Below, one piece after another: positions 10,440 to 22,777 of a stretch of DNA of 64,000 bases. This DNA is from Arachis hypogaea (taxonomy: Eukaryota > Streptophyta > Magnoliopsida > Fabales > Fabaceae). Below the pieces are notes generated by a model. It ran no database searches, had not been told where the DNA came from, and saw only the letters and a list, made by a program, of their open reading frames with translations. Every line of letters starts with the position of its first letter. Positions within the stretch are counted from its first letter, which is position 1. The position numbers were made by a program, and so were the translations under genes. Location: positions 63,158,054 to 63,222,053 of the forward strand of contig NC_092047.1 in the NCBI RefSeq assembly GCF_003086295.3, written 5' to 3'.

Positions 10440-12302
10440 AGAAGAGAACAGAAAAGAAAATATGGAATCCTCTATGTCACAGTATAGATATTCCTTATAT
10501 GAGTATAAGAAGAGAAGGATGGAAGAAAGAAAAGATAAGAATTCGAACACAGAGGAGAAGAGTTGGTTCGAATTTTTGAGTAGAAGAGAAGTGTTAGTAG
10601 ATAAATAAATAGAAGGAGATGAGAGAGAGGAAAATTCGAAAATTAAAAATAAAATGAAAAATATTTTTTTGTTTTTAAATTCGAAATTTAAGATGGAAAA
10701 TTAAATTAAAATTTAAGACAATTAGTTAATTAAAACAAATTTTGAAAAAGGGGTTAGTAATTTTCGAAAATAAGAGAGAGAAAAGTAGTTAGGTGGTTTT
10801 GAAAGAGATATGATTGAAATAGTAAATTTTTAAAATCAAACAAAAAGTTAAGTGGTTAATTGAAAAAGATTTGAAAATCAATTTTGAAAAGATAAGAGGT
10901 TAGAAAAGATTTTGAAATTGATTTTGAAAAAGATGTGATTGAAATTTATTTTGAGAAAAGATTTGAAAAAAAATTTTAAAAAGATTTGATTTTGAAAATT
11001 AAAGTTGATTACTTGACTAACAAGAAACAAAAATTTAAAGATTGAACCTTTCTTACTAGGCAAGTAACAAACTTAAAATTTTTTGAATCAATCACATTAA
11101 TTGATAGCATTAATTTCGAAAATATGAAATAGAAATAAGAAAAAGATTTTGAAAATAAATTTTGAAAATTTTGAAATTATGAAAGAAAAAATGAAAAAGA
11201 TTTGATATTTGAAAAAGATTTGAAAAAGATAGAATTTTTAAATTGAAAATTTGACTTGACTCATAAGAAATAACTAAATTTTAAAAAGTTTTGAAAAAGT
11301 CAACTCAAATTTTCAAAAATTTATGAGAGAATAAGGGAAAGATTTTTTTTTGAATTTTTAATGATGCAAGAGAAAAACATCAAAAAGACTTAACGCATGA
11401 AAATTTTGGATCAAAACAAATGATACATGCAAGAACACTATGAATGTCAAGATGAACACCAAGAACACTTTGAATGTCAAGATGAACACCAAGAACTTAT
11501 TTTTGAAAATTTTTAAGAAAAGAAAAACATGCAAGACACCAAACTTAGAGATTTTCAAACTTTATACATTAACAAATTGAAAATGCATATGAAAAACAAG
11601 GAAAGACACAAAACATAAAAATGCAAAGATCAAACAAAGCAAATCATCAAGAACAACTTGAAGATTATGAAGAACATCATGCATGAGTTTTCAAAAATTT
11701 TAATGAAATTAACAAGATGCAATTGACACCAAACTTAAAAATTGACACAAAACTCAAACAAGAAACACAAAATTATTTTTGGTTTTATTGATTTTAAAAA
11801 AAATTTTGAATTTTTCGAAAATTATTTGAAAAAAGAAAAATAAGTATTTCAAAATATTTTTTAAGGAGAATTCCAAGAATCATGCAATGTTAGTCTAAAG
11901 CTCCAGTCCAGGAATTAGACATGGCTTACTAGCCAGCCAAGCTTTCAGTGAAAGCTCCGGTCCAAAATACTAGACATGGCCAATGGCCAGCCAAGCTTCA
12001 ACAGATACAAATCAGGTATATAACAGCTGATTAGATGAGAGTCCAAGGGCTCTTGCCATGATTAGTGGAGGCCTCAGTCCAAAAAATTAGACATGACTTG
12101 ACAGCCAGCCAGGCTTCAACAGATCATGAAGAAACTTTAGAATTCCTTCTTAAAAATTTTGAAGAACATAGAATAATTTATAAATTTTTCTTTTTTGAAA
12201 ATTTTTTGAAAATAAAAAGAATAAAAACAAAAACTTAAAATTAAAATAAAATTACCTAATCTGAGCAACAAGATGAACCGTCAATTCTCCAAACTCAAAC
12301 AA
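10440..12302 (-). other. AT-rich untranslated leader between PBS and gag
   Basis: Long A-rich stretches of GAAAAAGATTT-like words and no coding frame. Three degenerate repeats of about 48 bp (near 11899-11946, 11953-12000 and 12071-12120) share the pattern CTCC-GTCC-TTAGACATGGC-CAGCCAAGCTT. A related GACATGGC-GGCCAGCC dyad occurs in both LTRs (near 5091 and 13296). Confidence 0.6.
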
Positions 12303-12320
12303 TCCCCGGCAACGGCGCCA
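12303..12320 (-). promoter_or_regulatory. Primer-binding site (tRNA-Asp type)
   Basis: The minus strand reads TGGCGCCGTTGCCGGGGA, six bases after the LTR end at 12327. This is the PBS common to Athila/Tat-like plant elements and is complementary to the 3' end of tRNA-Asp (recall). Confidence 0.85.
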
Positions 12321-12326
12321 AAAACT

Positions 12327-13998
12327 TGGTGCACAAAATCGTGATCGTTCATTCCTTGGTAACGACGCTAAAAACTTAATACGCACGTTCTTAATCTTAG
12401 TTCTTCTTCACAATCTCGCACAACTAACCAGCAAGTGCACTGGGTTGTCCAAGTAATAAACCTTACGTTAGTAAGGGTCGATCCCACGGAGATTGTCGGC
12501 TTGAAGCAAGCTATGGTCACCTTGTAAATCTCAGTCAAGCGGATTTAAATGGTTATAGAGTTTTAATAATTAAAAGATAATTAAAATATAAAATAGGATA
12601 GAAATACTTATGTAATTCATTGGTGAGAATTTCAGATAAGCATATGGAGATGCTTTTTTTCCTTCTGAACCTCTGCTTTCCTATTGCTTTCATCCAATCA
12701 TTCATACTCCTTTCTATGGCAAGCTGTATATTGGGCATCACCATTGTCAATGGCTACATCCCGTCCTCTCAGTGAAAATGGTCCAAATGCGCTGTCACCG
12801 CACGACTAATCATCTGTCGGTTCTCGATCATGCTAGAATAGGATTCAGTAATCCATTTGCGTCTGTTACTATGCCCAGCACTCGCGAGTTTGAAGCTCGT
12901 CACAGCCATCCCTTCCCAGATCCTACTCGGAATACTACAGACATGGTTTAGACTTTCCGGATCTCAAGAATGGCTGCCAATAATTCTAGCCTATACCACA
13001 AAGACTCTGATCGTAAATCAGGAGGCTAAGAGATTTGCATTCAAGCTTGCTTTCATGTAGAACGGAAGTGTTTGTCAGGCACGCATTCATAAGTGAGAAT
13101 GGTGATGAGCGTCACATAATCATCACATTCATCATGTTCTTGGGTGTGAATGAATATCTTAGAATAAGAATAAGCTTGAATTGAATAGAAAAATAGTAGT
13201 ACTTTGCATTAATTAATGAGGAACAGCAGAGCTCCACACCTTAATCTATGTGGTGTAGAAACTCCACCGTTGAAAATACATAAGTGAAAATAGGGTAGAC
13301 ATGGCCGAGTGGCCAGCCTCCCACGTAGGTCTAGAGATCTAAAAATGATCAAAAGATAATCCAAAGATGTAAATACAATAGTAAAAAGTCCTATTTATAC
13401 TAAACTAGTTACTAGGGTTTACAGAAATGAGTAAATGATACAGAAATCCACTTCCGGGCCCACTTGGTGTGTGCTTGGGCTGAGTGTTGAAGCTTTCACG
13501 TGTAGAGGTCTTCCTTGGATTTGAACGCCAGTTTGTAACTTGTTTCTGGCGTTTAACTCTGCTTTGTAACTTGTTTCTGGCGTTTAACGCCAGAATAGGG
13601 CAGAAAGCTGGCGTTGAACGCCAGTTTGCGTCATCTAAACTCAGGCAAAGTATGGACTATTATATATTGCTGGAAAGACCTTGATGTCTACTTTTCAACA
13701 CAATTGAGAGCGCGCCATTTGGGTTTCTGTAGCTCCAGAAAATCCACTTTGAGTGCAGAGAGGTCAGAATCCAACAGCATCTGCAGTCCTTCTTCAGCCT
13801 CTGAATCATATTTTTGCTCAAGTCCTCAATTTCAGCCAGAAATTACCTGAAATCACAGAAAAACACACAAACTCATAGTAAAGTCCAGAAATGTGATTTT
13901 TATTTAAAAACTAATAAAAATATACTAAAAACTAACCAAATCATACTAAAAACTATGTAAAAATAATGCCAAAAAGCATATAAATTATTCGCTCATCA
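12327..13998 (-). repeat. 5' LTR of the 4121-13998 element
   Basis: 1672 bp with TG...CA ends, adjacent to the PBS. On the minus strand it begins TGATGAGCGAATAATTTATA. It should carry the element's promoter in this orientation; I do not see a definite TATA position. It is highly similar to 4121-5789. Confidence 0.85.
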
Positions 13999-14292
13999 AC
14001 GTACTTGATACGGTTACAGAGTAAAGTCTGGGGCTCCAACTTCCTGGAGAGTAATTCTCCTGGGTTCTGCCATATTACCTGCACGTAAATCAACCGAATT
14101 AGTAGAAAAGGAGCTTGTTTCTTCCTCAGATGGCGCTTCAGATTCGCCTTCAGAAGAGACTGGTGAATTGGTAGTAACCAGTTCACCACCCTCAGAGGCT
14201 AACCTACGCCGAGCTCGCCTAATACTTGAAAGAGTCCTTTCAATTTCAAAATCAAATGCGGCTAAGCTCGGATCAGGCAGTGAACGCGTCAT
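13999..14292 (-). pseudogene. gag N-terminal fragment of the interrupted Athila-like element
   Basis: The minus-strand frame from 14292 encodes a charged N terminus (IERTLSSIRRARRRLASEGG) and a second Met start (AEPRRITLQEVGAPDFTL) that matches the beginning of many plant gag proteins. A TAA at 14014-14016 stops it. A few codons later the element 4121-13998 interrupts the gene, and the rest of gag is at 4120-3558. It lies about 100 bp downstream of its own PBS (14388-14405). Confidence 0.7.
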
Positions 14293-14387
14293 TCAACGAA
14301 AGAAACATACAGCTCATGGTAATAAAATAAAATATGCAAAAATTAAAAATATGTACACCAAATAATAATTTAGCACGCTATTGCAAC

Positions 14388-14405
14388 TCCCCAACAACGG
14401 CGCCA
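14388..14405 (-). promoter_or_regulatory. Primer-binding site of the interrupted Athila-like element
   Basis: The minus strand reads TGGCGCCGTTGTTGGGGA, five bases from the LTR end at 14411. One internal GCC to GTT change distinguishes it from the PBS at 12303. Confidence 0.8.
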
Positions 14406-14410
14406 AAAAT

Positions 14411-15836
14411 TGATGCGGGCAGAAATTGGCCGATTAAGAATTTATAATATAAGAACAGCGCTGTAAGTACAGTTCTTAACCAGCTAAAATCTGCTTATCA
14501 ATTTAGAAAGGGTGTCACAAAATTAGAATAAAAATACTGGGAGTATGAATCCCAGGTCATCTCCCAACGAGTTGACAAAATGATGCTATCTTATTAATCA
14601 GGAGTTTTTCGAGAATTTTTGAGAGTTGAATAACAGGAAATAAATAATTGTAAATTAACGCAATGAAAATTAAAAGAGATTTATATATTCAGAATAAAAA
14701 GCCTTGACTGGGGGAATGATTAATTGGAAGTTCTATCCTTGTTGGAATTCTCTCAAGTATAGTATAAAGAGGTTGTTATTTTCACTTAGTTAACCCTTAC
14801 TAAATAAAGGAAAGTCAAATGATTGAGCTAACTCTTATTCGCAAATCCTAGTCCTCTCCCTTGGGAAGGTCTAGCGCTAGTAAATAGAGAATTAGCCAAC
14901 AACTTCCAATTTAACTAATCACTTGAGCATTCCAACTCTAGGGTCTCCATTTAATCAACCCCCAAGTCAAGTTGGGAGTCTACTCCATTGACATGAAAAT
15001 TACTTGCACAGAATTAAAAAGGGAATAGAAGGAAGACATGATAAACAATAACTGAAAATTAATTAAAAGTAAAAGCAATCCTTTGCATTAATAAATTCCA
15101 AAAACAATCCAATTGTAACTCTGAACAAAGATTAAGAATATGAAAAAGTAAGGGAATAATAAAAGAAACTAGAATAATAACTTCAACGGAGGTAATGACT
15201 CTTCTCAATATCCAAAGCAAAAGCATAAAACTAGAAAATTATGGATGTAAAAGAAAACCTAGAGGAAGGGTAATTTCTCTCTAAGATCTAAATCTAAAAC
15301 TAAAACTACGCTAAAGAGAATCTGTCCTGAGTCTCTGCTCGATCCCTGACTCTAGTCTGTGTTTCTGGGCCAGAAACTGGGTCCAAACTCGGCCCAAAAT
15401 TGCCCCCTGCATTTTTTGTGATTTCTGCAGATCGCGCATGTCATGCGTACGCATCAAGTATGCGCACGCGTCGTCTTGCAGAATTCCAATCCACGCGTAC
15501 GCGTCAAGTACGCGCACGCGTCACTGTGCGCGTCGATGCTCGCTGGTTGTCTCCTTTATTTCTTGTGCTTTTTCCATTTCTGCAAGCTTCTTCTCCAACC
15601 TCTAAGCCATTCCTACCTTATAAAGCCTGAGAACACTGAACACACAGATCACGGTATCGAATGGTATAAAGGGGAATTAAAATACACAAATTAAAGGCTT
15701 AGAAAGCAAGTTTTCAACCATAGAATAAAGCTAGGAAGGAATTATAAAACCATGCAATTCGTATGAATAAGTGTGCAAAGACTTGATGAAACCACTCAAT
15801 TGAGTACAAGATAAACCATAAAATAGTGGTTTATCA
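14411..15836 (-). repeat. Athila-like LTR shared by sequences on both sides
   Basis: 1426 bp; TGATGCGGGC at the left edge and GGTTTATCA at the right. On the minus strand it starts TGATAAACCACTATTTTATG. To its left are a PBS and gag, so it acts as a 5' LTR there. To its right, 15837-15850 is a purine-rich PPT on the minus strand (AAGTGTGGAGAGT), so it also acts as a 3' LTR for the sequence on that side. It contains a cluster of ACGCGT/GCGTACGC words at 15436-15535. Confidence 0.8.
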
Positions 15837-16299
15837 AACTCTCCACACTTAAACATTAGCATGTCCTCATGCTAAGCTCAAGGAGATCAAAAGAATAGAT
15901 AGGAAAAAGTAAAACTCATGAAATGCAACCTATGTATGAATGCAACTATATGCTAAGATGATTCTGTATACTTGGTTAAAAGTAAATAAGTTCTTCAAGA
16001 CAAACATAAATCAGATATCACTAATTTAAATCATACAGTAAGTACAAGTAGACTTGTAAGTAGACAGCTCATGAAAGCAGGGAACATAGAATTAAGCATT
16101 GAAACCTCACTGGTAGTGTATGTGCACTCTAATCACTCAAGTGTATAGGGTAATCCACTCTAGTTTTCTCTAGTCATGCTTTCTAAACTTTGTTATTTTC
16201 CTAACCAATCAACAAGTATTTAATGTACCAATGTAAACATCATGAGGTCTTTTCAAGGTTTTAATCAGGCTAAGGTAAGGGTGAGGATATATGTATAGC
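15837..16299 (-). other. 3' internal end (PPT and untranslated region) of the pol/env-like element
   Basis: Starts with the PPT adjoining the LTR and continues with sequence homologous to 17787-18250 in the neighbouring element (shared TAGCATGTCCTCATGCTAAG). Interrupted at 16299 by the 16300-24216 insertion; it resumes at 24217. No coding frame. Confidence 0.75.
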
Positions 16300-17786
16300 T
16301 GACGATTAGATTTCTGCTAGTAAAGAATTTTATGAAAATAATCGCGTTGTAAGTATAGTTTCTAAACCAACAGAGAACCCTATCGTACAAAAATTTGGTT
16401 GTCATAAGTAACAAAACCCAATAAAGTTGATAACCGAAGTATTGAAACCTCGGGTCGTCTCTCAAAGAATTTCAGGGAAGTGTGTTTATTATTGGTCATA
16501 AAATAGTATATTTTTGGGTTTTTGAAATAAGAAACAAGTAATTTAAATGAAAAAAAAAATAAATTAATAATTATAAAAATCTCTTGGCAAGGTATGAGAA
16601 CTGAAAATCCAATCCTAATTATCCTTATCAGGTGTGATGAGAATTGGATTTTGCTCCCACTTAGTTAACCCTTACTAAACAAAAGAATGTCAAGTAGACT
16701 AATTAACTTGATTCCTCGGTCCTAGTCAACTCCTATGGAAAGACTAGCTTTAGAGGGATCCAAATCAATCAGTAATCCTAATTTCCAATCAACTACTGAG
16801 TTTTATAACTCAAGCGTTACCAATTACTTAACCAAAGCCAAAGGGAGAAAATAAATCTACATTAAATTGAAAGCATCATAAATAGAATAAAACAATCATA
16901 AATCTGAAATACCTCAAATTGCATTAAATAGAATATTCAAATCTTAACATGAAAAGTTCATAAGCCAATTTGGAAAGATAAATAACAATTAAGGTAATAG
17001 AATAAATAAAAGTAGAAAATAAATTAAAGGAACATTGAACCTGCGATTGAAGAGAAGTAGCCTAATCATAATAGAAATCCTAAATCCTAAGAGAGAGGAG
17101 AGAGCCTCTCTCTCTCTAAAACTATATCTAAAACCTAAAATTATGAATATGAAAGTTCTGTCGATTGTTGTAAAAAGTCTCCCTTTTTAATTCCTCCATT
17201 CTCTGGCTTATATTCTGTGTTTCTGGCTTGGATCTAGGCCAAAAAAGGTACCCAGAAACCGCTGAGGGCATTTTCTGCAGATTCCTGCACGTGGCGTCTG
17301 TCACGCGTGAGCGTGGGTGACGCGTTCGCGTCATCTGGGAGTTTTCCTTATCACGCGAACGCATCAGTCATGCGTCTGCGTCAATTGCGTTCTGCTCAAG
17401 GCACGCGTCCGTGTCGTCCACGCGTACGCGTCGCTGCCATTTTGCGCTAGGCACGCATCCGCGTCATCCATGCTTTCGCGTCGCTGCTCTTCTTCAAAAC
17501 TCCATTTTTGTGCTTTCCTTCCATTTTTGTATGTTTCCTTTCTGTCTTCTAAGCCATTCCTGCCCTGTGAAGCCTGAAAATACTTAACACACAAATCACA
17601 TCATCGAATGGTAATAAAGGATAATTAAATTTAACATTTTTAAGGCATAGGAAACATGTTTTCACATCTATCATAAAATAAGGAAGGGATAGTAAAACCA
17701 TGCAATTTACATGAATAAGTGGGTGAAAAATTGATAAAAAACACTTAATTTGAGCACAAGATGAATCATAAAATAGGGGTTTATCA
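16300..17786 (-). repeat. 3' LTR of the 16300-24216 element
   Basis: 1487 bp, beginning TGACGATTAG and ending GGTTTATCA on the plus strand. It is about 48 bp longer than its partner because an ACGCGT-containing unit near 17400-17480 is present twice here. Confidence 0.85.
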
Positions 17787-19930
17787 ACCTCCCCACACTT
17801 AAACAATAGCATGTCCTCATGCTAAGCTCAAGAAAAGCTATAAGAGAGTGAAGAGGAATGGTAGAAAGTATGAAATGCAACCTATCTATGTGAATGCAAC
17901 TACATGCAGAATGCTTTTTCCTACTTGGTTAAAAGTAAACAAATTTTTTAAGAATAAATATGAACTAGATTTCACTAATTCAAATCACAAAAATGAAGTA
18001 CAAATAGACTTGCAGAAGAAAATAGCTCATGAAAGCCGGGAACAAGGAATCGAGCATCGAACCCTCACCGGAAGTGTATGCACTCTAATTGCTCCGGTGT
18101 TTAAGGTTCGATCTCTCAATTCTCTACTAATCTTGCTTTCTAAGGCTTGCTCTTCATCTAACAATCAACAAAAATTTAATGCACAGATACACATATCAAG
18201 AGGTCTTTTAAGGGTTGTAATGGGGTTAGGGTCAAGGTAGGATTGTATTTGGCCAAGTGGACTAAAATCTGAATCCTTAATTAACCTAAACTTACCACCT
18301 AACTTAAAACAATCCATGTAATTACAATGCCACATCTAACTATCCATTAACCATGTTTTCCACATATTCATGCATTTTAATTTCAAGTACAGTACATATG
18401 CATTGCTTTCTCTTTTTCTTTTCTTTTTCTCCTTTATTTTTCTTTTTTTTTATTTTTCTCTTTTTTTCTCTTTTTTTTCATAATTTTTCTTTCTTTTGCT
18501 TTTCTCAAGGCATATGATTAAGGTATTGAATGCATGAACATATTCTCAACATTCTTTCACATTTTCAGAAAATTCTAACATACTCAATTCTCAAACCAAA
18601 TATTTCCAAACCCACTTTTTCCACACTTAATTCATGAGCACTTTCACTAGTCTAAACTAACCAAGGATTCAAATTAAGGACATTATTGTTTTCCGCTTAG
18701 AGTTAATGATGTGCTAAAGTTAAAAACAAAGGGGTATAATAGGCTCAAATTGGTTTGCAAAGGATAATGAAAGGTTAAGGCCATATGGGTATGTAAGCTT
18801 AGTGAAACAAGGGCCTCAATCATGTAAGTGCATGCATACATCAAACAATGGAAATATAGAATTAAGCAAGACAAAGATCACAATTTTAGAGAGAAAAACA
18901 CACACCAAAAATAAAATATTAGTTGATAAAATGAAACCAATCAAATAGGCTCAAAATCTCACTGGTTTTGTGTGTTCGAGCTCTAAACCATGTTCCAAAA
19001 TAAAATTTCTTCAAACAAGTTCAAAAAATTTTAATTCAAATTAGTGAAATGCTGTAAAAGGTTTCTTGAAAAAGAAAATATTACTTTAACCAAGTGGTGG
19101 TAAAATATGCACAAAATCAAACAAATATGCAATCAAACATGCAAATGCAACAATGAACAAACAAAGAAAATAGAATATTGGTGTTGAGAAGAAAATAACT
19201 AACCCATGGAGGTCGTTATCGACCTCCCCACACTTAAAGATTGCACCATCCTCGGTGCATGCTGAGATGTGCAAGTGGACGGGTTTCTACAACTGATGCT
19301 TTTCCAAAGAATGTGCAGATGGACTTGTTTGTCTCCCCATTAAGAAGTTTTCTCTTTCCCTTCTTTGGTGGCCATCCTGAAAGAGGAGGAAAAGAAGAAA
19401 AGTAATTCAGAAATAAAGATAAGAAAATAAATATAGTATGGGTGGGTTAATGCCAAATAATGGGGTCTCAATTACATGGTAGCTACAACATGCAAGTGAG
19501 AAAATAACAGAAGCACATGGCATATCAGTGGTGCAAAATTTGCAACAAAGGGGAGGAATGTGGGTAATGAAAGACAGTATAAGTTCATGTCAATGCAAGA
19601 TAATATAAGTATCATGAAGGAGTAGCATTGACTTATGAAGAATAATACCCAGTTAGAGTAAAACAAGTCATGAAGCACCAGGATAATTCAAGAAAAGATG
19701 TAACAGTTGAAGAAAAAAATTTAACACCAATGAAAAAATAATAAATTTAGAAAAGAAAATAAAAATATGCACAAAATTAAAATGCAATGAATGAAAGTAT
19801 GCAATTAAATAAAATAGAATGGAAGTGAAGAGGGATGAGAGGTTAAAAAGATGAAGAAGAAGAAAGTAAGAAAGAGGGAAGAAAGAAATAAGAAGGGAGA
19901 AGAGAAAATTAGGATTAGGGAAGAAAAGAT
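17787..19930 (-). other. 3' non-coding region of the 16300-24216 element
   Basis: PPT-like purine run next to the LTR (minus strand AAGTGTGGGGAGG), then AT-rich sequence with a T-rich tract at 18410-18500 and A/G-rich sequence around 19840-19920. No gene is supported on either strand. Confidence 0.6.
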
Positions 19931-19934
19931 AAGA

Positions 19935-20560
19935 TATCTGGCGCTAATCTGGATAAGCTGTGCGGCGCAGGTGACGCAGGCGCGTGGGTCACGCGTTCAC
20001 GCGGTTAGCGCGATTTTTAAGTGATGTGGACGCGTGGGTCACGCGGTCGCGTGGTGTGTGATAAGTTCAGGTGACGCGGACGCGTGAGTCACGCGATCGT
20101 GTGGTTTGATTTGTGCTATTGGCGCGAGTGCAGCCGTGCATTCGCGCAACTTTCTGTTTTAAATGCATTGTGCTAAAAATCCGGGTGACGCGTTCGCGTG
20201 GGTGACGCGATCGCATGAATGGCCATATTTTGAAAACGACGCGGACGCGTGGGGCACGCGTTCGCGTGGTAGGGCTTGTGCTTCCAGCATCATTCCAGCC
20301 CTACTCCACCATAACTTGCTGCCATACACCCATTTACGTCGATTTTGCAAGGCCACGCGTTCGCGTGGGTGACGCGGACGCGTGGGGAGGCTATTTCGCA
20401 AACGACGCGAGCGTGTCAGCGATGCGATCGCGTGGGCATATTTGTGCCAAAGGCACGCCTCCAGCCACGCTTTCGCGTGACTCTCTGTTTCTTTTCTCCT
20501 TGTGTCCAAGGCACATATGACGCGGATGCGTCAACGACGCTTACGCGTCGCGTGCAAAAA
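19935..20560. repeat. CpG-dense ACGCGT repeat field (first copy)
   Basis: Degenerate units built on GACGCGGACGCGTGGGTCAC and TTCGCGTGG recur over about 600 bp. The ACGCGT hexamer recurs many times in a very AT-rich neighbourhood. Open frames crossing it on both strands are by-products of the repeat, not genes. Confidence 0.75.
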
Positions 20561-21026
20561 AATTTTTATGTAGAATGCAAAATGAAGATGCTGATGCGAA
20601 TGTTATGAATGACACTAATAAACATAGAGTAGAATAAAATAAAATAAATTAAAACTAAGACTGAAAAGGAACGATCATACCATGGTGGGTTGTCTCCCAC
20701 CTAGTACTTTTAGTTAAAGTCCTTAAGTTGGACATTTGGTGAACTCCTTGTCATGGTGGCTTGTGCTTGAACTCGTCTTGAAACTTCCACCAATGCTTGG
20801 ACTTCCAATAAGCTCTATCAATACCAAGTAAATTTCTCAAGCTTTGATGGAGTTCTTCACAAGCTTTGAGCTCCCAAATTTGATCCTCATCTATGCCTGG
20901 ATCCCAAATCTTGTTTCTGCACCCGTCTTCAAGTGGAACATGATGATTCCATCCGGGTGGTAAGTAATCTGAATTCTCACTACGGCATCCAAACAGCTTC
21001 CTAGACCCATTCAGTCGAGCTTTACA

Positions 21027-22668
21027 CTAACCCTTGCATTTAAACTTTGAGCTTTCCACCATATTGAACCTTGCATGACAATTCCAACCACTAACCATCT
21101 TCCTCTTACTCTTAACGCCACAGAGAGCTCTAAGTTGGCCATCTGTCTCAAGTAAACCATATTCAAGTGGGAAAGTAAAGGGTAAGGATAAGAATTTTAT
21201 CCACTTGAATGTTGTATTGGATGGTAATGGCTTTGGGGGAGAGGTCTCCAACAGCTTTGGGAAGGTGATTTCAAGCTCCATTCCCTTGTGGTCTCCCTTG
21301 GCAACTTCCACCTCTTTGCAAGCTTCTTCAATCTCAACCTCTTCCTCTTGGTAGCTTTCTTTCAATTCATTCTTTTCTTCATTGCTTACCAAGGGCATGG
21401 GAGGTTGTGCTTCTTCTTCTTTCATCTCCATCTCTTGATTAACCTCTGCAAAGTCTTCAACCATGATATGCCTTGGAGGTTGTACACCCTCCTCAACATC
21501 AACATCAATCATCTTAGAAGGGGGCTCTATGACTGGACTTTCCATGGAGGTTCAGCATCTCCTAAGTCTGCAACATCTTCTTCCTCTTCAATAATTGCTG
21601 CTTTGTCCAGTTGTTTTAGTATAAAATTGTACTACTTCTTGATGATTTCCTTTCCATGACAACTCCCTTCAACTACTCTTTCATCTTCAAGGGTCTCTCC
21701 TATCTCCACATTTTGGGCCTCCTCTTGCTCTAAGACAAAATCAGACTCCTCCTTGATGTCTTCCTTCACTAATTCTTCAACCACTCCTTCGACTTCAAGG
21801 GTCTCCACTACCTTCATCTATAGGGCCTCCTCTAGCTTCTTATGAAGTATGGATTTGCGAAGAAGATTCCTTCTTTCTTGTTCCATATCAATAGTGTAAC
21901 TGGGATCATCTTGCTCTTGGATTGATGGATGTGGGTGCTCTTCCATGGAGGGTGGTGATGGGATGGGAAGATTATTATGTGGTTGAAAAGGAAGCGCACT
22001 AAGCTTGAAGGTTGAATATTGTAGGTAGAGGGTTAGTCCATGCGGGATATAAGATTTTGGAGTGTAGAGGTGAGACCAAGGATATTAGAGATGATTGTGT
22101 TGTTATCCAATGGAGGTTAGGGTGGATAGGAGGGTTCATTTATTGGGAGAAAGGGCTCATAATGCGGAGGTGGTTCTTTTTTATAAGGATATGGAGATGG
22201 TGAATATTGAGGTGGTGGTTCTGGGTGTGGTTCATGTGGTGGTTGGTGTGGTGGGTAAGGATTAGGGTCATATGGAGGTGAATGGTGTAAAGGGGCTTGT
22301 GAGTTTGGTGGTTCAAAGGTATGTTGGGGAGGTGGTTCATAAGCATATGGTGGGCCTTGTTGGTAACTACAAGGGGGTCCACCATATTCATCATCTTGGT
22401 ACGCTCCCTGGAATGGCTCTTGACCATAGTAATTTGATGGAGGTTGGTTGTCACGAAGGGGTCCACCATAACTATTGTCTCGACATGCATTGTTGAATGG
22501 TCGTCATCCATGGTACGTTGGAAGGTGTTGTTGCCTAAAGGGTTGATCAGATCCTCGTGGCTCCGTCCATCTCTGATTGTTTTGAGCTTGATGCATGTTC
22601 CTGTTATAGCTTCCATTCCTTTCAACAATATTAGAACCAAACTCAAAGCGACGGGGGTGAGAACTCAT
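21027..22668 (-). pseudogene. Proline-rich gag-like gene of the non-autonomous element, broken
   Basis: About 90 bp downstream of the PBS a minus-strand Met at 22668 opens a frame starting SSHPRRFEFGSNIVERNG. A TGA near 22500 breaks it; beyond that the same frame codes for a strongly Pro/His/Tyr-rich segment with EPPPQHTFEPPNSQ and PPHEPHPEPPPQYSP. Further on, 21817-21632 and 21545-21027 are Glu-rich and end with FPLEYGLLETDGQLRALCGV and WNCHARFNMVESSKFK, a tail I recall from many peanut repeat proteins of unknown function. At least two frame breaks separate these parts. No catalytic domain. The gag role is inferred from position after the PBS. Confidence 0.55.
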
Positions 22669-22756
22669 AGTACCTAATAAAATTAAAAAATAAAAACAAA
22701 TAAACAAGCAAAATAAAATATTTACAATAACCAATAATAAGGCACACGTTTGCAAT

Positions 22757-22774
22757 TCTCCGGCAATGGCGCCA
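22757..22774 (-). promoter_or_regulatory. Primer-binding site of the 16300-24216 element
   Basis: The minus strand reads TGGCGCCATTGCCGGAGA, three bases after the LTR end at 22778. Two differences from the PBS at 12303. Confidence 0.8.
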
Positions 22775-22777
22775 TTT

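Larger units (their letters stand above)
4121..13998 (-). mobile_element. Non-autonomous Ty3/gypsy LTR retrotransposon with gag-protease only
   Basis: A 9.9-kb element bounded by two similar LTRs (3' LTR 4121-5789; 5' LTR 12327-13998) with TG...CA ends, and a tRNA-type PBS at 12303-12320. Gag and aspartic protease are coded on the minus strand (10432-8161). Between the protease and the 3' LTR (8160-5790) there is no reverse transcriptase, RNase H or integrase, so mobility would need enzymes from a partner. The element sits inside the gag of another element. The flanks are TACGT and TGCGA (minus strand), a decayed rather than perfect 5-bp duplication. Confidence 0.85.

Noticed and set aside
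20163..20608. Several open frames on both strands, up to 116 codons
   Set aside because: CpG-rich ACGCGT repeats lack stop codons in most frames; amino-acid content is repetitive and differs per frame.
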